In this document: positions 23,283-32,604 of the stretch, piece after piece | How the letters are laid out: every line of letters begins with the position of its first letter | Numbering within the stretch: the stretch's first letter is position 1 | From: Agromyces sp. H66 | GTDB taxonomy: Bacteria > Actinomycetota > Actinomycetes > Actinomycetales > Microbacteriaceae | DNA length: 64,000 nucleotides | NCBI RefSeq assembly: GCF_004959775.1 | Contig: NZ_SJZG01000002.1 | Coordinates: 455,894-519,893 of the forward strand | Direction: 5' to 3' | Program-made: the position numbers and the translations under genes | The notes under the pieces: model-generated | Database searches by the model: none | Seen by the model: only the letters and a program-made list of their open reading frames with translations | What the model was told of the DNA's origin: nothing

Positions 23283-23741
23283 TCAGTGCATCGCGGAGGA
23301 CTCCGCGTCGCGCTTCACCTTCGCGAGCATGCGGCGCGTGGCGAGGACGTGGGCGCGCGTGCCGACGAGCATGGTGCGATACAGCCGGCCCGAGATTCCC
23401 GGGAACACGGCGCGCGTCTCGGCGCGCACTCGACTCCGACCGGTCCCGAGATCGTCGACGCGGAAGACCAGCTCGTAGTCGGAATAGCGGTGCCGGCCGG
23501 CGAGCACGAGCTCGCCGGGCTCGTCGACGGCGACGACGTGGAATCCAGGCACCGCCGAGCCCAGGGCGAGCGGGCGCGGGCCGGATGCCTCGGTGTCGAG
23601 GCATCCGAGGAATCGTGCGAACCTGCCCGGCGCCGCTCGCTCGACCATGCGCAGCAACGCCGGCCACACGGTGGTGCGGCTCGCGTCGATGACCACGGAG
23701 TGCTCGTCGACGAAGGGAGGAGCCACCGTCGGGTGAGTCAT
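23283..23741 (-). CDS. SRPBCC-like / polyketide-cyclase-fold small protein
   Basis: 152 residues with alternating beta strands and a long C-terminal helix typical of START/SRPBCC domains: EHSVVIDASRTTVWPALLRMVERAA (helix after first strand), SAVPGFHVVAVDEPGELVLAGRHRYSDYELVFRVDDL, SRVRAETRAVFPG and a C-terminal helix LYRTMLVGTRAHVLATRRMLAKVKRDAE. Probably binds a lipid or other hydrophobic ligand; function unknown. TAGCGT six bases before the ATG suggests a leaderless mRNA. Confidence 0.75.
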   Translation of the reverse strand: MTHPTVAPPFVDEHSVVIDASRTTVWPALLRMVERAAPGRFARFLGCLDTEASGPRPLALGSAVPGFHVVAVDEPGELVLAGRHRYSDYELVFRVDDLGTGRSRVRAETRAVFPGISGRLYRTMLVGTRAHVLATRRMLAKVKRDAESSAMH

Positions 23742-23798
23742 GCGTCCACGCTACGCCGGCTCGCACGGCGTGCATGCCGCCGAAGGCCCGCGCGGGGC

Positions 23799-23804
23799 TA
23801 CATT
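23799..23804 (+). promoter_or_regulatory. -10 box for the LuxR-type gene
   Basis: TACATT 15 bases before the start; short leader expected. Confidence 0.4.
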
Positions 23805-23818
23805 GGACCGGGAGTCCC

Positions 23819-25474
23819 ATGATGAACGAGCTCGAAGCGCTGCTGTCGACGGCACGCGCCGCGTATGAACGCGGCGACTGGCACGCCGCGTACCAGAATC
23901 TCGAGCACGCGCGGTCACGTTCCGAACTCAGCACCGCCGACCTGGATCTCCTCGGAAGCGCCACGTGGTGGGTCGGGAACGTCAAGGACTCGCTCGAGCT
24001 CTCCGAGGACGTCTACCACCGGTACCAGCACGACGGGAATCTCGCCCGCGCGGCCATGAAGGCGCTCAACCTCGGCCTGCTCTGGTTCATCCGCGGCGAC
24101 CTCGTGATCGCGTCGGGCTGGGCCAATCGCGCCCGCCGCATCCTCAAAGACCTGGAGGAGTCGGCCGAGCACGGCTATCTCATCTACCTCGACGCCTCCA
24201 TCGACCTGTACCTCGGGGTCACGGGCGACCCGGCCGGCGACAACCTGCGGCCCGTGCGGGAGGCCGCGACGAGGCTGCACGACCTGGGCCGACGCCTGCG
24301 CGCCCCCCAATTGACCTCGCTGGGACTGGTGCTCGCGGGGCTGGTCGACATCCGCGACGGCGACCCGGCGGCCGGGTTCGCGCAACTCGACGAGGCCATG
24401 CTCCCCGTGCTGGCCGGCCAGATGCCGCCGGAGTGGGCCGGCGACGTGTACTGCACGGTGATCCACGCCTGCCACGACGTGGCCGACCTGTCGCGGATGC
24501 GCGCCTGGACCGACGCCACCGAGCAGTGGTGCGAGCAGTTCCAGGGCGAGGTCGTCTACTCGGGCATCTGCCGCCTGCACCGACTGCAGCTGCTCAGCGT
24601 CGAGGGCAGCTGGGACCTCGCCGAAGAGGCCATCGCGCGCAGCAGTCATGAGCTGGTCGGCCGAAACAACTGGGTGGCGCGGGAGGCGTTCTACGAGCTG
24701 GGCGAGCTGCGGCGCCTGCGCGGCGACACCGACGGCGCCCGCGACGCCTACGTCCGCGCCCGTGAGCTCGGCATGGAGCCGCAGCCGGGCGAGGCGCTCC
24801 TCCAGCATGCCGAGGGGAGAACCGCCGAGGCGTGGTCGGGGCTGCGCGCGGCGCTCGCCGGACGCGATCGCCTCGCCTCCGCGAGGCTCCTGGGCGCCGG
24901 CGTCGAGCTCGCTCTCGCGCTCGGCCGCGGTGAGGAGGCGGAGCGCCTGTGCGCCGAGCTCGAGCAGACGGCCGCGGCGTTCGGCACGATCGGCTTCCGG
25001 GCGTGGGCCGCGCAGGCGCGGGCGTCGGTGATGATCTCGCAGGAGCGGTTCGCCGATGCCCTGCCCCGGCTGCGCGCCGCGGCGACGGACTACCGCGCGC
25101 TCCACGCGCGGTACGAGACGGGTCGGGTGTACGAACTGCTGGCGAGGGCGCACGCGGGGATGGGCGAACCGGGTGCCGCCGCGGCCGACGAGGCGACCGC
25201 GCTCTCGATCTATCGCGAGCTCGGCGCGCTCCCCGATGTCGAGCGGCTCGGCGGCCGGGGCCCACTGCCCGGCGGGCTCACCGAGCGCGAGGCCGACGTG
25301 CTCGCGCTCATCGCCTCGGGTGCCAGCAACAAGGCCACGGCGGAAGCCCTCTTCATCAGTCACCGCACGGTCGGCCGGCACCTCGCGAACATCTTCGCCA
25401 AGATCGGCGTCTCGTCCCGCACGGCGGCCGCGGCGTGGGCGCACGAGCACGACCTGCGCCCACGCAGCGAGTAG
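23819..25474 (+). CDS. LuxR-family regulator with TPR-like sensor region
   Basis: 551 residues. The bulk (about 1-470) is helical repeats of TPR type (NELEALLSTARAAYERGDWHAAYQNLEHA, ALNLGLLWFIRGDLVIASGWANRARRIL and more). The C-terminal 65 residues are a LuxR HTH: GGLTEREADVLALIASGASNKATAEALFISHRTVGRHLANIFAKIGVSSRTAAAAWA. No AAA or ATP motif (LAL/MalT type lacking the NTPase). ATG 23819 has GGGAG upstream; an adjacent ATG at 23822 is possible. It may control the methyltransferase gene 183 bp downstream, since such pairs occur. Confidence 0.88.
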   Translation: MMNELEALLSTARAAYERGDWHAAYQNLEHARSRSELSTADLDLLGSATWWVGNVKDSLELSEDVYHRYQHDGNLARAAMKALNLGLLWFIRGDLVIASGWANRARRILKDLEESAEHGYLIYLDASIDLYLGVTGDPAGDNLRPVREAATRLHDLGRRLRAPQLTSLGLVLAGLVDIRDGDPAAGFAQLDEAMLPVLAGQMPPEWAGDVYCTVIHACHDVADLSRMRAWTDATEQWCEQFQGEVVYSGICRLHRLQLLSVEGSWDLAEEAIARSSHELVGRNNWVAREAFYELGELRRLRGDTDGARDAYVRARELGMEPQPGEALLQHAEGRTAEAWSGLRAALAGRDRLASARLLGAGVELALALGRGEEAERLCAELEQTAAAFGTIGFRAWAAQARASVMISQERFADALPRLRAAATDYRALHARYETGRVYELLARAHAGMGEPGAAAADEATALSIYRELGALPDVERLGGRGPLPGGLTEREADVLALIASGASNKATAEALFISHRTVGRHLANIFAKIGVSSRTAAAAWAHEHDLRPRSE

Positions 25475-25657
25475 TCGCGCCCTCCGCCTCGCTACCCGTC
25501 GTCGCGCCATCCGCCGCGCCTGCGTGCGTGAAACGACCCATCGGCACCTCCGCACGATTGCGTCGCATGGCCGATTCGTCGCTGGGTTGCCGTCCATAGC
25601 GTCGAGTCGTATCCAGAACTCCGGAGCACCTCCGGACCACCTCGAGCAAGGAACGAC

Positions 25658-26761
25658 ATGACCACGATCGACCTCACCACCACCGAACCGACCGCTGTCG
25701 AGCCGATCGACCCCGAGGCCGTCACGGCCTTCGCCGGACGCTACCTCGACATCCTGAACTCGGCGGCCATCGCCATGCTGACCAGCGTCGGCCACCAGAC
25801 CGGGCTGTTCGCCTCGCTCAGCGAGCTGCCCCCGGCCACCAGCGAGCAGATCGCCGATGCCGGCGACCTCGACGAGCGCTACGTGCGCGAGTGGCTGGGC
25901 GGCATGACGACCGCGGGCGTCGTGCACTACGACCCGGTGGGTCGCACGTACCACCTGCCGCGCGAACACGCCGCCGTGCTGACCCCGGCCGCCGGCCCGA
26001 ACAACCTGGCGCTGCTCATGCAGCACATCTCGATGATGGGCGAGGTGGAGCAGCCGATCATCGAGCGGTTCCGCCGCGGCGGCGGGCTGTCGTACGCCGA
26101 CTACCCGCTGTTCCACCGGAACATGGCGGAGACGAGTGCCGCGGTGCACGACGCCGCCCTGATCGACGTCATCCTGCCCTTGGCGCCGGACTTGCCCGCG
26201 CGCCTGGCCGCCGGCATCGACGTCGCCGACATCGGCTGCGGCGCCGGCCACGCGGTGAACCTGATGGCCGCGGCCTATCCGGCCAGCCGCTTCACCGGCT
26301 ACGACTTCTCCGAGCCGGCCATCCGCCAGGCGCGCGCCGAGGCCGAGCGCATGGGGCTCACGAACGCGACGTTCGAGCTCTTCGACGTGACCGCCCTGGA
26401 CGCACGCGAGGCGTTCGACGCCGTCACGGCGTTCGACGCGATCCACGACCAGGCCCACCCGGCGACCGTGCTGCGCAACATCCGCGAGGCGCTCCGGCCC
26501 GGCGGGGTCTTCCTCATGGTGGACATCAAGGCGTCCAGCAACGTCGAGGACAACATCGGCCTGCCGTGGGGCAGCTACCTCTACGCCATCTCGATGTTCC
26601 ACTGCATGAGCGTGTCGCTCGGCCTCGACGGCGACGGCCTGGGCACCGCCTGGGGCGGCCAGCTGGCCCGGCGCATGCTCGCCGAGGCGGGCTTCGAGGA
26701 TGTCGCGGTCGCCGACGTCGAGTCCGACCCGTTCAACTCCTACTTCGTCGCGACGAAGTAG
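25658..26761 (+). CDS. Class I SAM-dependent methyltransferase with N-terminal winged-helix region
   Basis: 367 residues. Residues about 30-100 form a dimerisation/winged-helix region (LTSVGHQTGLFASLSELPPATSEQIADAGDLDERYVREWLGGMTTAGVVHYD), followed by the SAM Rossmann fold: VADIGCGAGHAVNLMAAAYPASRFTGYDFSE (about 188-218), FDAVTAFDAIHDQAHP, LRPGGVFLMVDIKASS. Similar to O-methyltransferases and Rv2258c-like proteins. The substrate is unknown. AAGGAACG upstream of ATG 25658. The 25475-25657 gap holds imperfect inverted CGACCCATCGG/CCGATTCGTCG (25534-25581), possibly a LuxR target. Confidence 0.87.
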   Translation: MTTIDLTTTEPTAVEPIDPEAVTAFAGRYLDILNSAAIAMLTSVGHQTGLFASLSELPPATSEQIADAGDLDERYVREWLGGMTTAGVVHYDPVGRTYHLPREHAAVLTPAAGPNNLALLMQHISMMGEVEQPIIERFRRGGGLSYADYPLFHRNMAETSAAVHDAALIDVILPLAPDLPARLAAGIDVADIGCGAGHAVNLMAAAYPASRFTGYDFSEPAIRQARAEAERMGLTNATFELFDVTALDAREAFDAVTAFDAIHDQAHPATVLRNIREALRPGGVFLMVDIKASSNVEDNIGLPWGSYLYAISMFHCMSVSLGLDGDGLGTAWGGQLARRMLAEAGFEDVAVADVESDPFNSYFVATK

Positions 26762-26794
26762 GAGACCGGCGACCCGACCGCGCGGCGGCTTCGG

Positions 26795-27472
26795 CTACCC
26801 GCGGTCGGGTTCCACCACGCGCGACTCGTCCCACGGCTCCGACCAGCCGAGCTCGTCGAACATGCGCGACAGCACGATCGCGGTGAACCCCCAGACGACC
26901 CGGCCGCCGACCGCGAACGCCGGCGCGCGGTACCTGCGTTCGCCGAACGAATGCTCCGTGCTCGCGCGGTTCGCCGGTGCGATGAGGTCGCCGACGGGCA
27001 CCCGGAACACGTCGACGGACTCGTCGTGGTCGACCGCGGCCACCTGCGAGGGGCGTGTCCACCACGCCGGCACGGGGGTCACGAGGTGATTGCTCACGGG
27101 CACCGGCATGGGGGGCAGCATGCCGAGCGGCTCGATGCCGTCGGGGTCGACGCCCGTCTCCTCGGCGGCCTCGCGGAGCGCGGCCGCGATCGGACCCGAA
27201 TCGGATGCCTCGAGCCGCCCGCCCGGGAACGCGATCTGCCCCGGGTGGCTGCCGAGCGTCGCGGCACGACGGAGCAGCAGCACGTCGAGGTCGCGAGGGA
27301 CGTGGCCGTTCGACGAGGCGGGCACGGAGTCGAGCACCCCGAAGAGCACGAGCACGGCGGCCGGGCGCGCGCTCGAGACATCGGGAAGCACCCGTGGCAG
27401 TTCGAGCGCCCAGTCGAGACCGCGCTCGCACAGCGCTGCGAGCTCGGCGCGGGGGTCGGTCACGGCGGGCAT
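26795..27472 (-). CDS. Nudix hydrolase (CoA/NTP pyrophosphatase type)
   Basis: 225 residues with a Nudix box [24 protein letters not shown] starting near residue 84 (G-x5-E-x7-REUxEExGU with a short insertion), preceded by the [13 protein letters not shown] motif characteristic of CoA pyrophosphatase-like NUDT7/8 proteins. It cleaves a nucleoside diphosphate linked to another moiety, in the cytosol. The transcript is probably leaderless: TAGGGT lies six bases before the ATG. Divergent from fdxA. Confidence 0.9.
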   Translation of the reverse strand: MPAVTDPRAELAALCERGLDWALELPRVLPDVSSARPAAVLVLFGVLDSVPASSNGHVPRDLDVLLLRRAATLGSHPGQIAFPGGRLEASDSGPIAAALREAAEETGVDPDGIEPLGMLPPMPVPVSNHLVTPVPAWWTRPSQVAAVDHDESVDVFRVPVGDLIAPANRASTEHSFGERRYRAPAFAVGGRVVWGFTAIVLSRMFDELGWSEPWDESRVVEPDRG

Positions 27473-27558
27473 GGATCCACCCTACGGACTTTCCCCTGTG
27501 CGTCGTCTCGTGGCGGCGCATTTGACCTCAAGCATGGTTGAGGTCGTACGTTGGGGTG

Positions 27559-27591
27559 ATGCGTGTGTTGAGCCCGGAGAGCACCCGATGA
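27559..27591 (+). CDS. Leader mini-ORF of fdxA, 10 aa
   Basis: ATG 27559 opens [10 protein letters not shown] and stops at TGA 27589-27591, which overlaps the fdxA ATG (27588) by three bases (shared ATGA). TACGTT lies six bases before this ATG, so it should be the first codon of a leaderless mRNA; fdxA itself has GGAGA at 27576-27580 within the mini-ORF. Its translation would deliver ribosomes to fdxA. No sequence homology can be judged at this length. Confidence 0.45.
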   Translation: MRVLSPESTR

Positions 27592-27914
27592 CCTACGTGA
27601 TCGCACTGCCGTGCGTCGACCTGAAGGACAAGGCGTGCATCGACGAATGTCCCGTCGACTGCATCTACGAGGGCGAACGTTCGCTCTACATCCACCCCGA
27701 CGAATGCGTCGACTGCGGTGCCTGCGAGCCGGTGTGCCCGGTCGAGGCGATCTACTACGAAGACGACCTGCCCGACGTGTGGGCCGACTACTACAAGGCG
27801 AACGTGGAGTTCTTCGACGACATCGGTTCGCCGGGCGGCGCCGCGAAGGTCGGCATGATCCCGAAGGACCACCCGCTCATCGCCGCGTTGCCGCCGCAGG
27901 GCGGCCACGAATGA
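27588..27914 (+). CDS. fdxA: 7Fe ferredoxin FdxA
   Basis: 108 residues with the FdxA pattern: [54 protein letters not shown], containing two clusters (one [3Fe-4S], one [4Fe-4S]) in the first 60 residues and the FdxA-specific C-terminal helix ([21 protein letters not shown]). It carries electrons to cytochromes P450 or reductases. It is coupled to a flavin reductase-like gene (ATGA overlap) and lies upstream of sodA. Confidence 0.95.
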   Translation: MTYVIALPCVDLKDKACIDECPVDCIYEGERSLYIHPDECVDCGACEPVCPVEAIYYEDDLPDVWADYYKANVEFFDDIGSPGGAAKVGMIPKDHPLIAALPPQGGHE

Positions 27915-28444
27915 CGGACGGCACGACGGATGCCGCGGCCGCCGTCGACGAGGCCGCCCGCGCCGCGGCCCTCAAGGACGTCTTCCGCACCCATCCGGCG
28001 TCCGTGACCCTGATCACCGCGTCGACGCACACGGGGCCGGTCGGACTCACGGCGTCGAGCGTGGCATCCGTCGCCCTCGATCCGCCGTCGATCTCGTTCT
28101 CGGTCACGCGCGCCACTGGCTCGGCGGGTGGTCTGCTCTCGGCCGACACCATGCTCGTGCACTTCCTCGCCGATCGGCACGCCGACCTCGCGCGGGTGTT
28201 CGCGCACTCGGGTGCCCCCCGCTTCACGCCCGAGCAGGGCTGGACCACGCTGGCGACGGGCGAGCCGCTGCTCGCCGACGCGCGTGCCGCGTTCCGGTGC
28301 CGCGCGCTGCACGTGGTGCCGGTGGGCAGCTCCTCGCTCGTCGTCGCCGAGGTGCTCGACGTCATCCCCGGCGCGCCGGGTGATCCCCTGATGTACCACG
28401 ATCGGAGATTCCACCGCTTCGACCCCGACGCCCCCGACCTCTGA
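27911..28444 (+). CDS. Flavin reductase-family (FMN-binding split barrel) protein
   Basis: 177 residues: [51 protein letters not shown] is the FMN-binding region of flavin reductases (about 22-72), followed by [42 protein letters not shown] and YHDRRFHRF. It should reduce flavin with NAD(P)H or act as a stress flavoprotein. The ATG overlaps fdxA stop, suggesting that ferredoxin and flavoprotein are made in step. A 32-bp gap leads to sodA. Confidence 0.88.
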   Translation: MTDGTTDAAAAVDEAARAAALKDVFRTHPASVTLITASTHTGPVGLTASSVASVALDPPSISFSVTRATGSAGGLLSADTMLVHFLADRHADLARVFAHSGAPRFTPEQGWTTLATGEPLLADARAAFRCRALHVVPVGSSSLVVAEVLDVIPGAPGDPLMYHDRRFHRFDPDAPDL

Positions 28445-28476
28445 CGCACTCCGCCACCTCGAAAGGAAGGATCACC

Positions 28477-29109
28477 ATGACCGCGTACACCCTCCCCGAC
28501 CTGCCGTACGACTATGCCGCGCTCGAGCCGCACATCTCGGCGACCATCATGGAGCTGCACCACTCCAAGCACCACCAGGCCTACGTGACCGGCGCGAACA
28601 CGGCCCTCGAGCAGCTCGCTGAGGCGCGTGAATCGGGCAACCTCGCGAACGTCAACAAGCTCGAGAAGGACCTCGCGTTCAACCTCGGCGGCCACGTCAA
28701 CCACAGCGTGTTCTGGCAGAACCTCTCCCCCGAGGGCGGCGGCGAGCCGCAGGGCGAGCTGGCCTCCGCCATCGACGACGCGTTCGGCTCGTTCGAGAAG
28801 TTCCAGGCTCACTTCACCGCCACCGCCCTCGGCGTGCAGGGCTCGGGCTGGGCAGTGCTCGCGTGGGACTCGATCGGCGCCCGCCCGGTGGTCTTCCAGC
28901 TCTTCGACCAGCAGGGCAACGCCCCCCTCGGCGTCACGCCGCTGCTGCAGCTCGACGTGTGGGAGCACGCGTACTACCTCGACTACAAGAACGTGCGCGC
29001 CGACTACGTCAAGGCGTTCTGGAACATCGCGAACTGGTCGGATGTCGCGTCCCGCCTCGAACGGGCCCGCACCGCGACGCAGGGACTCATCGTCCCGGGC
29101 GCGAACTGA
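28477..29109 (+). CDS. sodA: Superoxide dismutase [Mn/Fe]
   Basis: 210 residues with the SOD signature: [31 protein letters not shown] (metal His), [14 protein letters not shown] (metal His 2), [35 protein letters not shown] (Asp and His ligands). It converts superoxide to oxygen and hydrogen peroxide. AAAGGAAGG upstream of the ATG. It closes the fdxA/flavin reductase/sodA run and is followed by a 13-bp perfect hairpin. Confidence 0.96.
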   Translation: MTAYTLPDLPYDYAALEPHISATIMELHHSKHHQAYVTGANTALEQLAEARESGNLANVNKLEKDLAFNLGGHVNHSVFWQNLSPEGGGEPQGELASAIDDAFGSFEKFQAHFTATALGVQGSGWAVLAWDSIGARPVVFQLFDQQGNAPLGVTPLLQLDVWEHAYYLDYKNVRADYVKAFWNIANWSDVASRLERARTATQGLIVPGAN

Positions 29110-29125
29110 CCGGTCGCTCGCCCCT

Positions 29126-29156
29126 GAGCCGCCGGCGCCGCCCGCGCCGGCGGCTC
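29126..29156 (+). terminator. Terminator after sodA
   Basis: Perfect 13-base arms GAGCCGCCGGCGC / GCGCCGGCGGCTC with a 5-nt loop, 17 bp past the sodA stop. There is no U-tract, as usual in this window. Confidence 0.75.
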
Positions 29157-29311
29157 TCGCACGCCCTCCTCGCGGTGCAGGTTCGGCGGTACGGGCTGGC
29201 CGCGATCGTCGGCCTCACCGCGATCGGCGCGCTGATCGCCGCCATCGGCGGCGCGGGGCATCCGTAGCCCGCTCGGGAAGCCTCGTGGGCCATCGGGCGT
29301 TGCATCCTGGC

Positions 29312-30490
29312 GTGACCGACACCCTCGTGAGCCCCCGCGTCGACGGCTCGTCCGCGACCGCGGCTCGCACGGCCGACGTCGTCGTGATCGGCGCCGGGCA
29401 GGCTGGACTCTCCGCCGCGTACCATCTGCGGCGTCGGGGCTTCGTGCCGGCGTCGGATGCCGCGGGCGCCGAGCTCGGCGCCGGACCGGGCTCGGCCGCC
29501 GGCACCTACATCGTGCTCGATTCCGAGACGGGCCCCGGAGGCGCCTGGCAGCACCGCTGGCAGAGCCTGCGGATGGCGACCGTCAATGGCATCAGCGACC
29601 TGCCCGGCATCGCCAAGCCCGAGGTGGACCCCGCCGAGCCGAGCTCGGCGTTCCTCACGCGGTACTTCGGCGACTACGAGCGCGAACTCGCCCTGCCCAT
29701 CCTGCGGCCTGTGACGGTGTCGGCGGTGCGCCGCGAGGACGACGACCCGGCCGGGCGACTCACGGTCGAGTCATCCGTCGGCCTCTGGTCGACTCGGGCC
29801 GTGATCAACGCGACGGGCACTTGGAGCCGGCCGTTCTGGCCGGTGTATCCGGGGCAGTTCACGTTCCTCGGGCGGCAATTGCATACGAAGGACTATGTCG
29901 CGGCGAGCGAGTTCGCCGGACAGCACGTCGTCGTCGTGGGCGGCGGCATCTCGGCGGTGCAGTTCCTCGACGAGATCTCGAAGGTGACCTCGACGACCTG
30001 GTTCACCCGTCGTGCGCCCGAATGGCGCGACGACGAGTTCGATCACCGCGCCGGTCACGACGCGGTCGCGCTCGTCGAAGAGCGCGTGCGCCAGGGGCTG
30101 CCGCCGCAGAGTGTCGTCTCGGTCACAGGGTTGCTGTGGACCCCGTCGCTCCGGGCCGCGGCGGCTCGCGGCGCGTTGGAGCGGCATCCGATGTTCACCG
30201 CCATCGAGCCCGACGGCGTGCGCATGGCTGACGGATCGTTCCTGCCCGCCGACGTCATCCTCTGGGCGACCGGGTTCCGAGCCGCGCTCGACCACCTCGC
30301 GCCCCTGCACCTGCGCGCGCCCGGCGGCGGCATCGTGATGGACGGCACGCAGGTCGCGGCCGAACCGCGCGTGCACCTGATCGGCTACGGCCCGTCGTCG
30401 TCGACGATCGGCGCGAACCGGGCCGGGCGGGCCGCGGTGAGCGGCATCGTCAAGCGGCTCGGGGCGGGCTCGAGGTCACGGACGGCGTAG
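29312..30490 (+). CDS. FAD-dependent monooxygenase-like protein (FMO/BVMO family)
   Basis: 392 residues with two nucleotide-binding folds: VVVIGAGQAGLSAAYHLRRRG (about residues 23-43) for FAD, and HVVVVGGGISAVQFLDEI (about 205-222) for NADPH, plus WATGF near residue 317. The first module has the usual GGAWQHRW stretch. It resembles class B flavoprotein monooxygenases; the substrate is unknown. Start GTG 29312; no long leader. The gene's 3' end overlaps the convergent membrane gene by 15 bp. Confidence 0.87.
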   Translation: MTDTLVSPRVDGSSATAARTADVVVIGAGQAGLSAAYHLRRRGFVPASDAAGAELGAGPGSAAGTYIVLDSETGPGGAWQHRWQSLRMATVNGISDLPGIAKPEVDPAEPSSAFLTRYFGDYERELALPILRPVTVSAVRREDDDPAGRLTVESSVGLWSTRAVINATGTWSRPFWPVYPGQFTFLGRQLHTKDYVAASEFAGQHVVVVGGGISAVQFLDEISKVTSTTWFTRRAPEWRDDEFDHRAGHDAVALVEERVRQGLPPQSVVSVTGLLWTPSLRAAAARGALERHPMFTAIEPDGVRMADGSFLPADVILWATGFRAALDHLAPLHLRAPGGGIVMDGTQVAAEPRVHLIGYGPSSSTIGANRAGRAAVSGIVKRLGAGSRSRTA

Positions 30491-32059
30491 GACGCGCCAC
30501 GCGTCGGTCTCGCCCACGGTCGCCCAGTCGGCGGCGCACGTGGGCGTGGCGCGGTCCGCGGGCAGGAGCATCCACTCGATCCGCTGTCGCCACGCGGTGG
30601 TGCAGAAGGTCTCGGCATCGCGCTCGACCGCGCGAACCTGGTCGACCCGTGTCCACCACTCGATGAGGTCGGAGCTCGCGTACGGTGGCGACTTCCAGTC
30701 GACGTAGATCGGCACCGCGGCGTTCAGGCGGATGTTCTCCTCGGCCAGGGGGACGATTCCGACGCCGGTGACCTCCGAGGTCCTCACGAGCGCGACCGCG
30801 TCGTCGGAGGTCGTCGGCGGAACGGAGCGCGAGGAGGCGAGGAGGCCGAGGACGGCGAGGAGAAGGGCCGCGACAACGGCGACGGACCAGCCGATCCCTC
30901 GGCCGCGCTCGGCAGACCGGCCAAGCCACGATCGGCTCAGCGCGCGGCCGACCGTCACGGCCAGGGCGACCGCGAGCGCGGTCGCGGCGATCGGCACCAG
31001 GAACACGCTGATCCGCCACGGGAACAGGAGCGCCGGCGTCGACGACCGGGTGAGCTCGACGACGACGGCGCCGGCCAACGCGAACGCAAGCCCCGCGCTG
31101 AGCCAACGGGCGAGCCAGGCGCTCGTGCCCGACCGCCACAGCCACCCGGCGGCGATCGTGATGAGCGCGATGTACAGGAGGTCGCTCCTCGGCCAGTTCG
31201 TCCAGAGCGTATGGTGCGCGATGCGCTCGAAGGCGAAGCGCTGCATCGCCTCGGATGATTCGCCGGACGCTCCGCCGATGGCCAGCAGAGACGGATTGGC
31301 CGCGAGCGCGGGAGCGAGTACGCCGATCCCGATCAGTGCGTACCATCCGAGTCGCGAGGCGTCGCGCTTCCACAGGTCCGCGATCACGGCTGCTGCGAGC
31401 CCGACGGCCACCACCACGAGATAGGTCGGATGCAGCATGCAGCCGAGCGCGGTGAGGCTGACCGCGGCCACCGTCGGCTTCAGTCGGGCGCCGGCCGGGG
31501 CACGCCGGCCGACGAGCCAGAGCGGGAAGGCGGCGAGGAGGAGGCATCCGAACACGCTCGGTTGGAGGTATCCGCCGAGATACTGGCCGGCGAATCCGCT
31601 GAACGCCGAGAACTGGTTCACCCACGGGATCGGCAGCCGCGAGAGGATCGGCGCGATGGTGACGGCCACCAGGATGGTGGCCGCGACGGCGGCCCAGCGC
31701 TGACGGGCCGGCGGCGCCAGCAGGCGGGCCAGTCCGTAGATCCCTGTCAACCACACCGCCGTCGCCAGCCACGCCATGATCCGGATGCCGGTGAGGCCCG
31801 TCACGTCGAAGACCGCACGCGGCACGGCGGTGAAGAACGGGTACGGGTCGACGGTGCCGACGAACCAGTCGGCGTCGAGCGCGGTGCCGCGGTCGGCGAG
31901 CACGTGCGCGAGGTACTGGTTCTGGTTGCCGACGATCGGGGCCACGACCGGCGCCGCGAAGGCGAGGACCAGGATCAGCGCGACCTCGGGCCACGGCCAC
32001 CGAGCGACCCGGGCGAGTCCGGACTGCACGCGCACGACCGTGCTCCCCGACGCCTTCAC
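30476..32059 (-). CDS. Polytopic membrane protein, glycosyltransferase-C-like
   Basis: 527 residues with about ten to eleven transmembrane helices followed by an extracytoplasmic-type C-terminal soluble part (from about residue 425: VPLAEENIRLNAAVPIYVDWKSPPY). Charged loop motifs include WFVGTVDPYPFFTAV (about 65-79) and LFPWRISVFLVPI. The layout resembles GT-C or DUF6798-type proteins acting on lipid-linked sugars, but catalytic residues cannot be assigned. Probable leaderless start (CATGCT six bases before the GTG). Confidence 0.75.
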   Translation of the reverse strand: MKASGSTVVRVQSGLARVARWPWPEVALILVLAFAAPVVAPIVGNQNQYLAHVLADRGTALDADWFVGTVDPYPFFTAVPRAVFDVTGLTGIRIMAWLATAVWLTGIYGLARLLAPPARQRWAAVAATILVAVTIAPILSRLPIPWVNQFSAFSGFAGQYLGGYLQPSVFGCLLLAAFPLWLVGRRAPAGARLKPTVAAVSLTALGCMLHPTYLVVVAVGLAAAVIADLWKRDASRLGWYALIGIGVLAPALAANPSLLAIGGASGESSEAMQRFAFERIAHHTLWTNWPRSDLLYIALITIAAGWLWRSGTSAWLARWLSAGLAFALAGAVVVELTRSSTPALLFPWRISVFLVPIAATALAVALAVTVGRALSRSWLGRSAERGRGIGWSVAVVAALLLAVLGLLASSRSVPPTTSDDAVALVRTSEVTGVGIVPLAEENIRLNAAVPIYVDWKSPPYASSDLIEWWTRVDQVRAVERDAETFCTTAWRQRIEWMLLPADRATPTCAADWATVGETDAWRVLRRP

Positions 32060-32093
32060 CCGAACAGCATGTCAGAGCGTTGCGTCCAGGCCA

Positions 32094-32576
32094 TCACGCC
32101 ACGGGCTCGAGGCGGAAGACCCGGAACTCCCGCCCGGCGGCGCGCTCGTAGCGCCGGTAACCGGGCAGCACGTCATCGAGGCGTTCCCACGCCTGTTCCC
32201 GCTCGGCCCCCGTCAGCAGAGTCGCCGTGACCCGGGTGCGATGGCGGCCGCGTTCGACCTCGGCGCCGGGGTACGCGATGAGGTTGTACGTCCATCCCGG
32301 ATGCCGCGGCCTCGCGAAGTTGCTCCCCGCGACGAACAGCGTGCGATCCGAGGCATCCGGAGCGCAGATGAGTTCCGCTCGTCGCGGGAGCCCCGTGCGC
32401 GCGCCTGTCGTGTGCAGCACGAGCGACGGCACGGCGAGCTCGCTGATCGGCCCGGCCCGCCGCGTGACGACGCGATAGGCACGCTCGAGCGGCGGCATGA
32501 CGGTCGGCCCGACGGCGCCGAAGAACGCCGAGTGCGAGGCACTCGACACGATCCGTCGCATCCACCTGGGCAGCAT
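32094..32576 (-). CDS. Nitroreductase-family deazaflavin (F420)-dependent oxidoreductase
   Basis: 160 residues with the same Ddn/DUF385 pattern as the protein at 2103: VPSLVLHTTGARTGLPRRAEL, RPRHPGWTYNLIAYPGAEVERG, and the C-terminal YERAAGREFRVFRLEP. The two proteins share most motifs and are paralogues. ATG 32576 has GAGG upstream; GTG 32585 is an alternative start. It probably reduces quinones or xenobiotics with F420H2 or FMN. Confidence 0.85.
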   Translation of the reverse strand: MLPRWMRRIVSSASHSAFFGAVGPTVMPPLERAYRVVTRRAGPISELAVPSLVLHTTGARTGLPRRAELICAPDASDRTLFVAGSNFARPRHPGWTYNLIAYPGAEVERGRHRTRVTATLLTGAEREQAWERLDDVLPGYRRYERAAGREFRVFRLEPVA

Positions 32577-32604
32577 GCACCTCACGCGTCGATTCTCCCC
32601 GACG

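Noticed and set aside
29175..29267. 30-aa frame with a hydrophobic helix after sodA
   Set aside because: GTG start without a ribosome site or promoter, and no supporting conservation. It may be chance; not listed as a gene.
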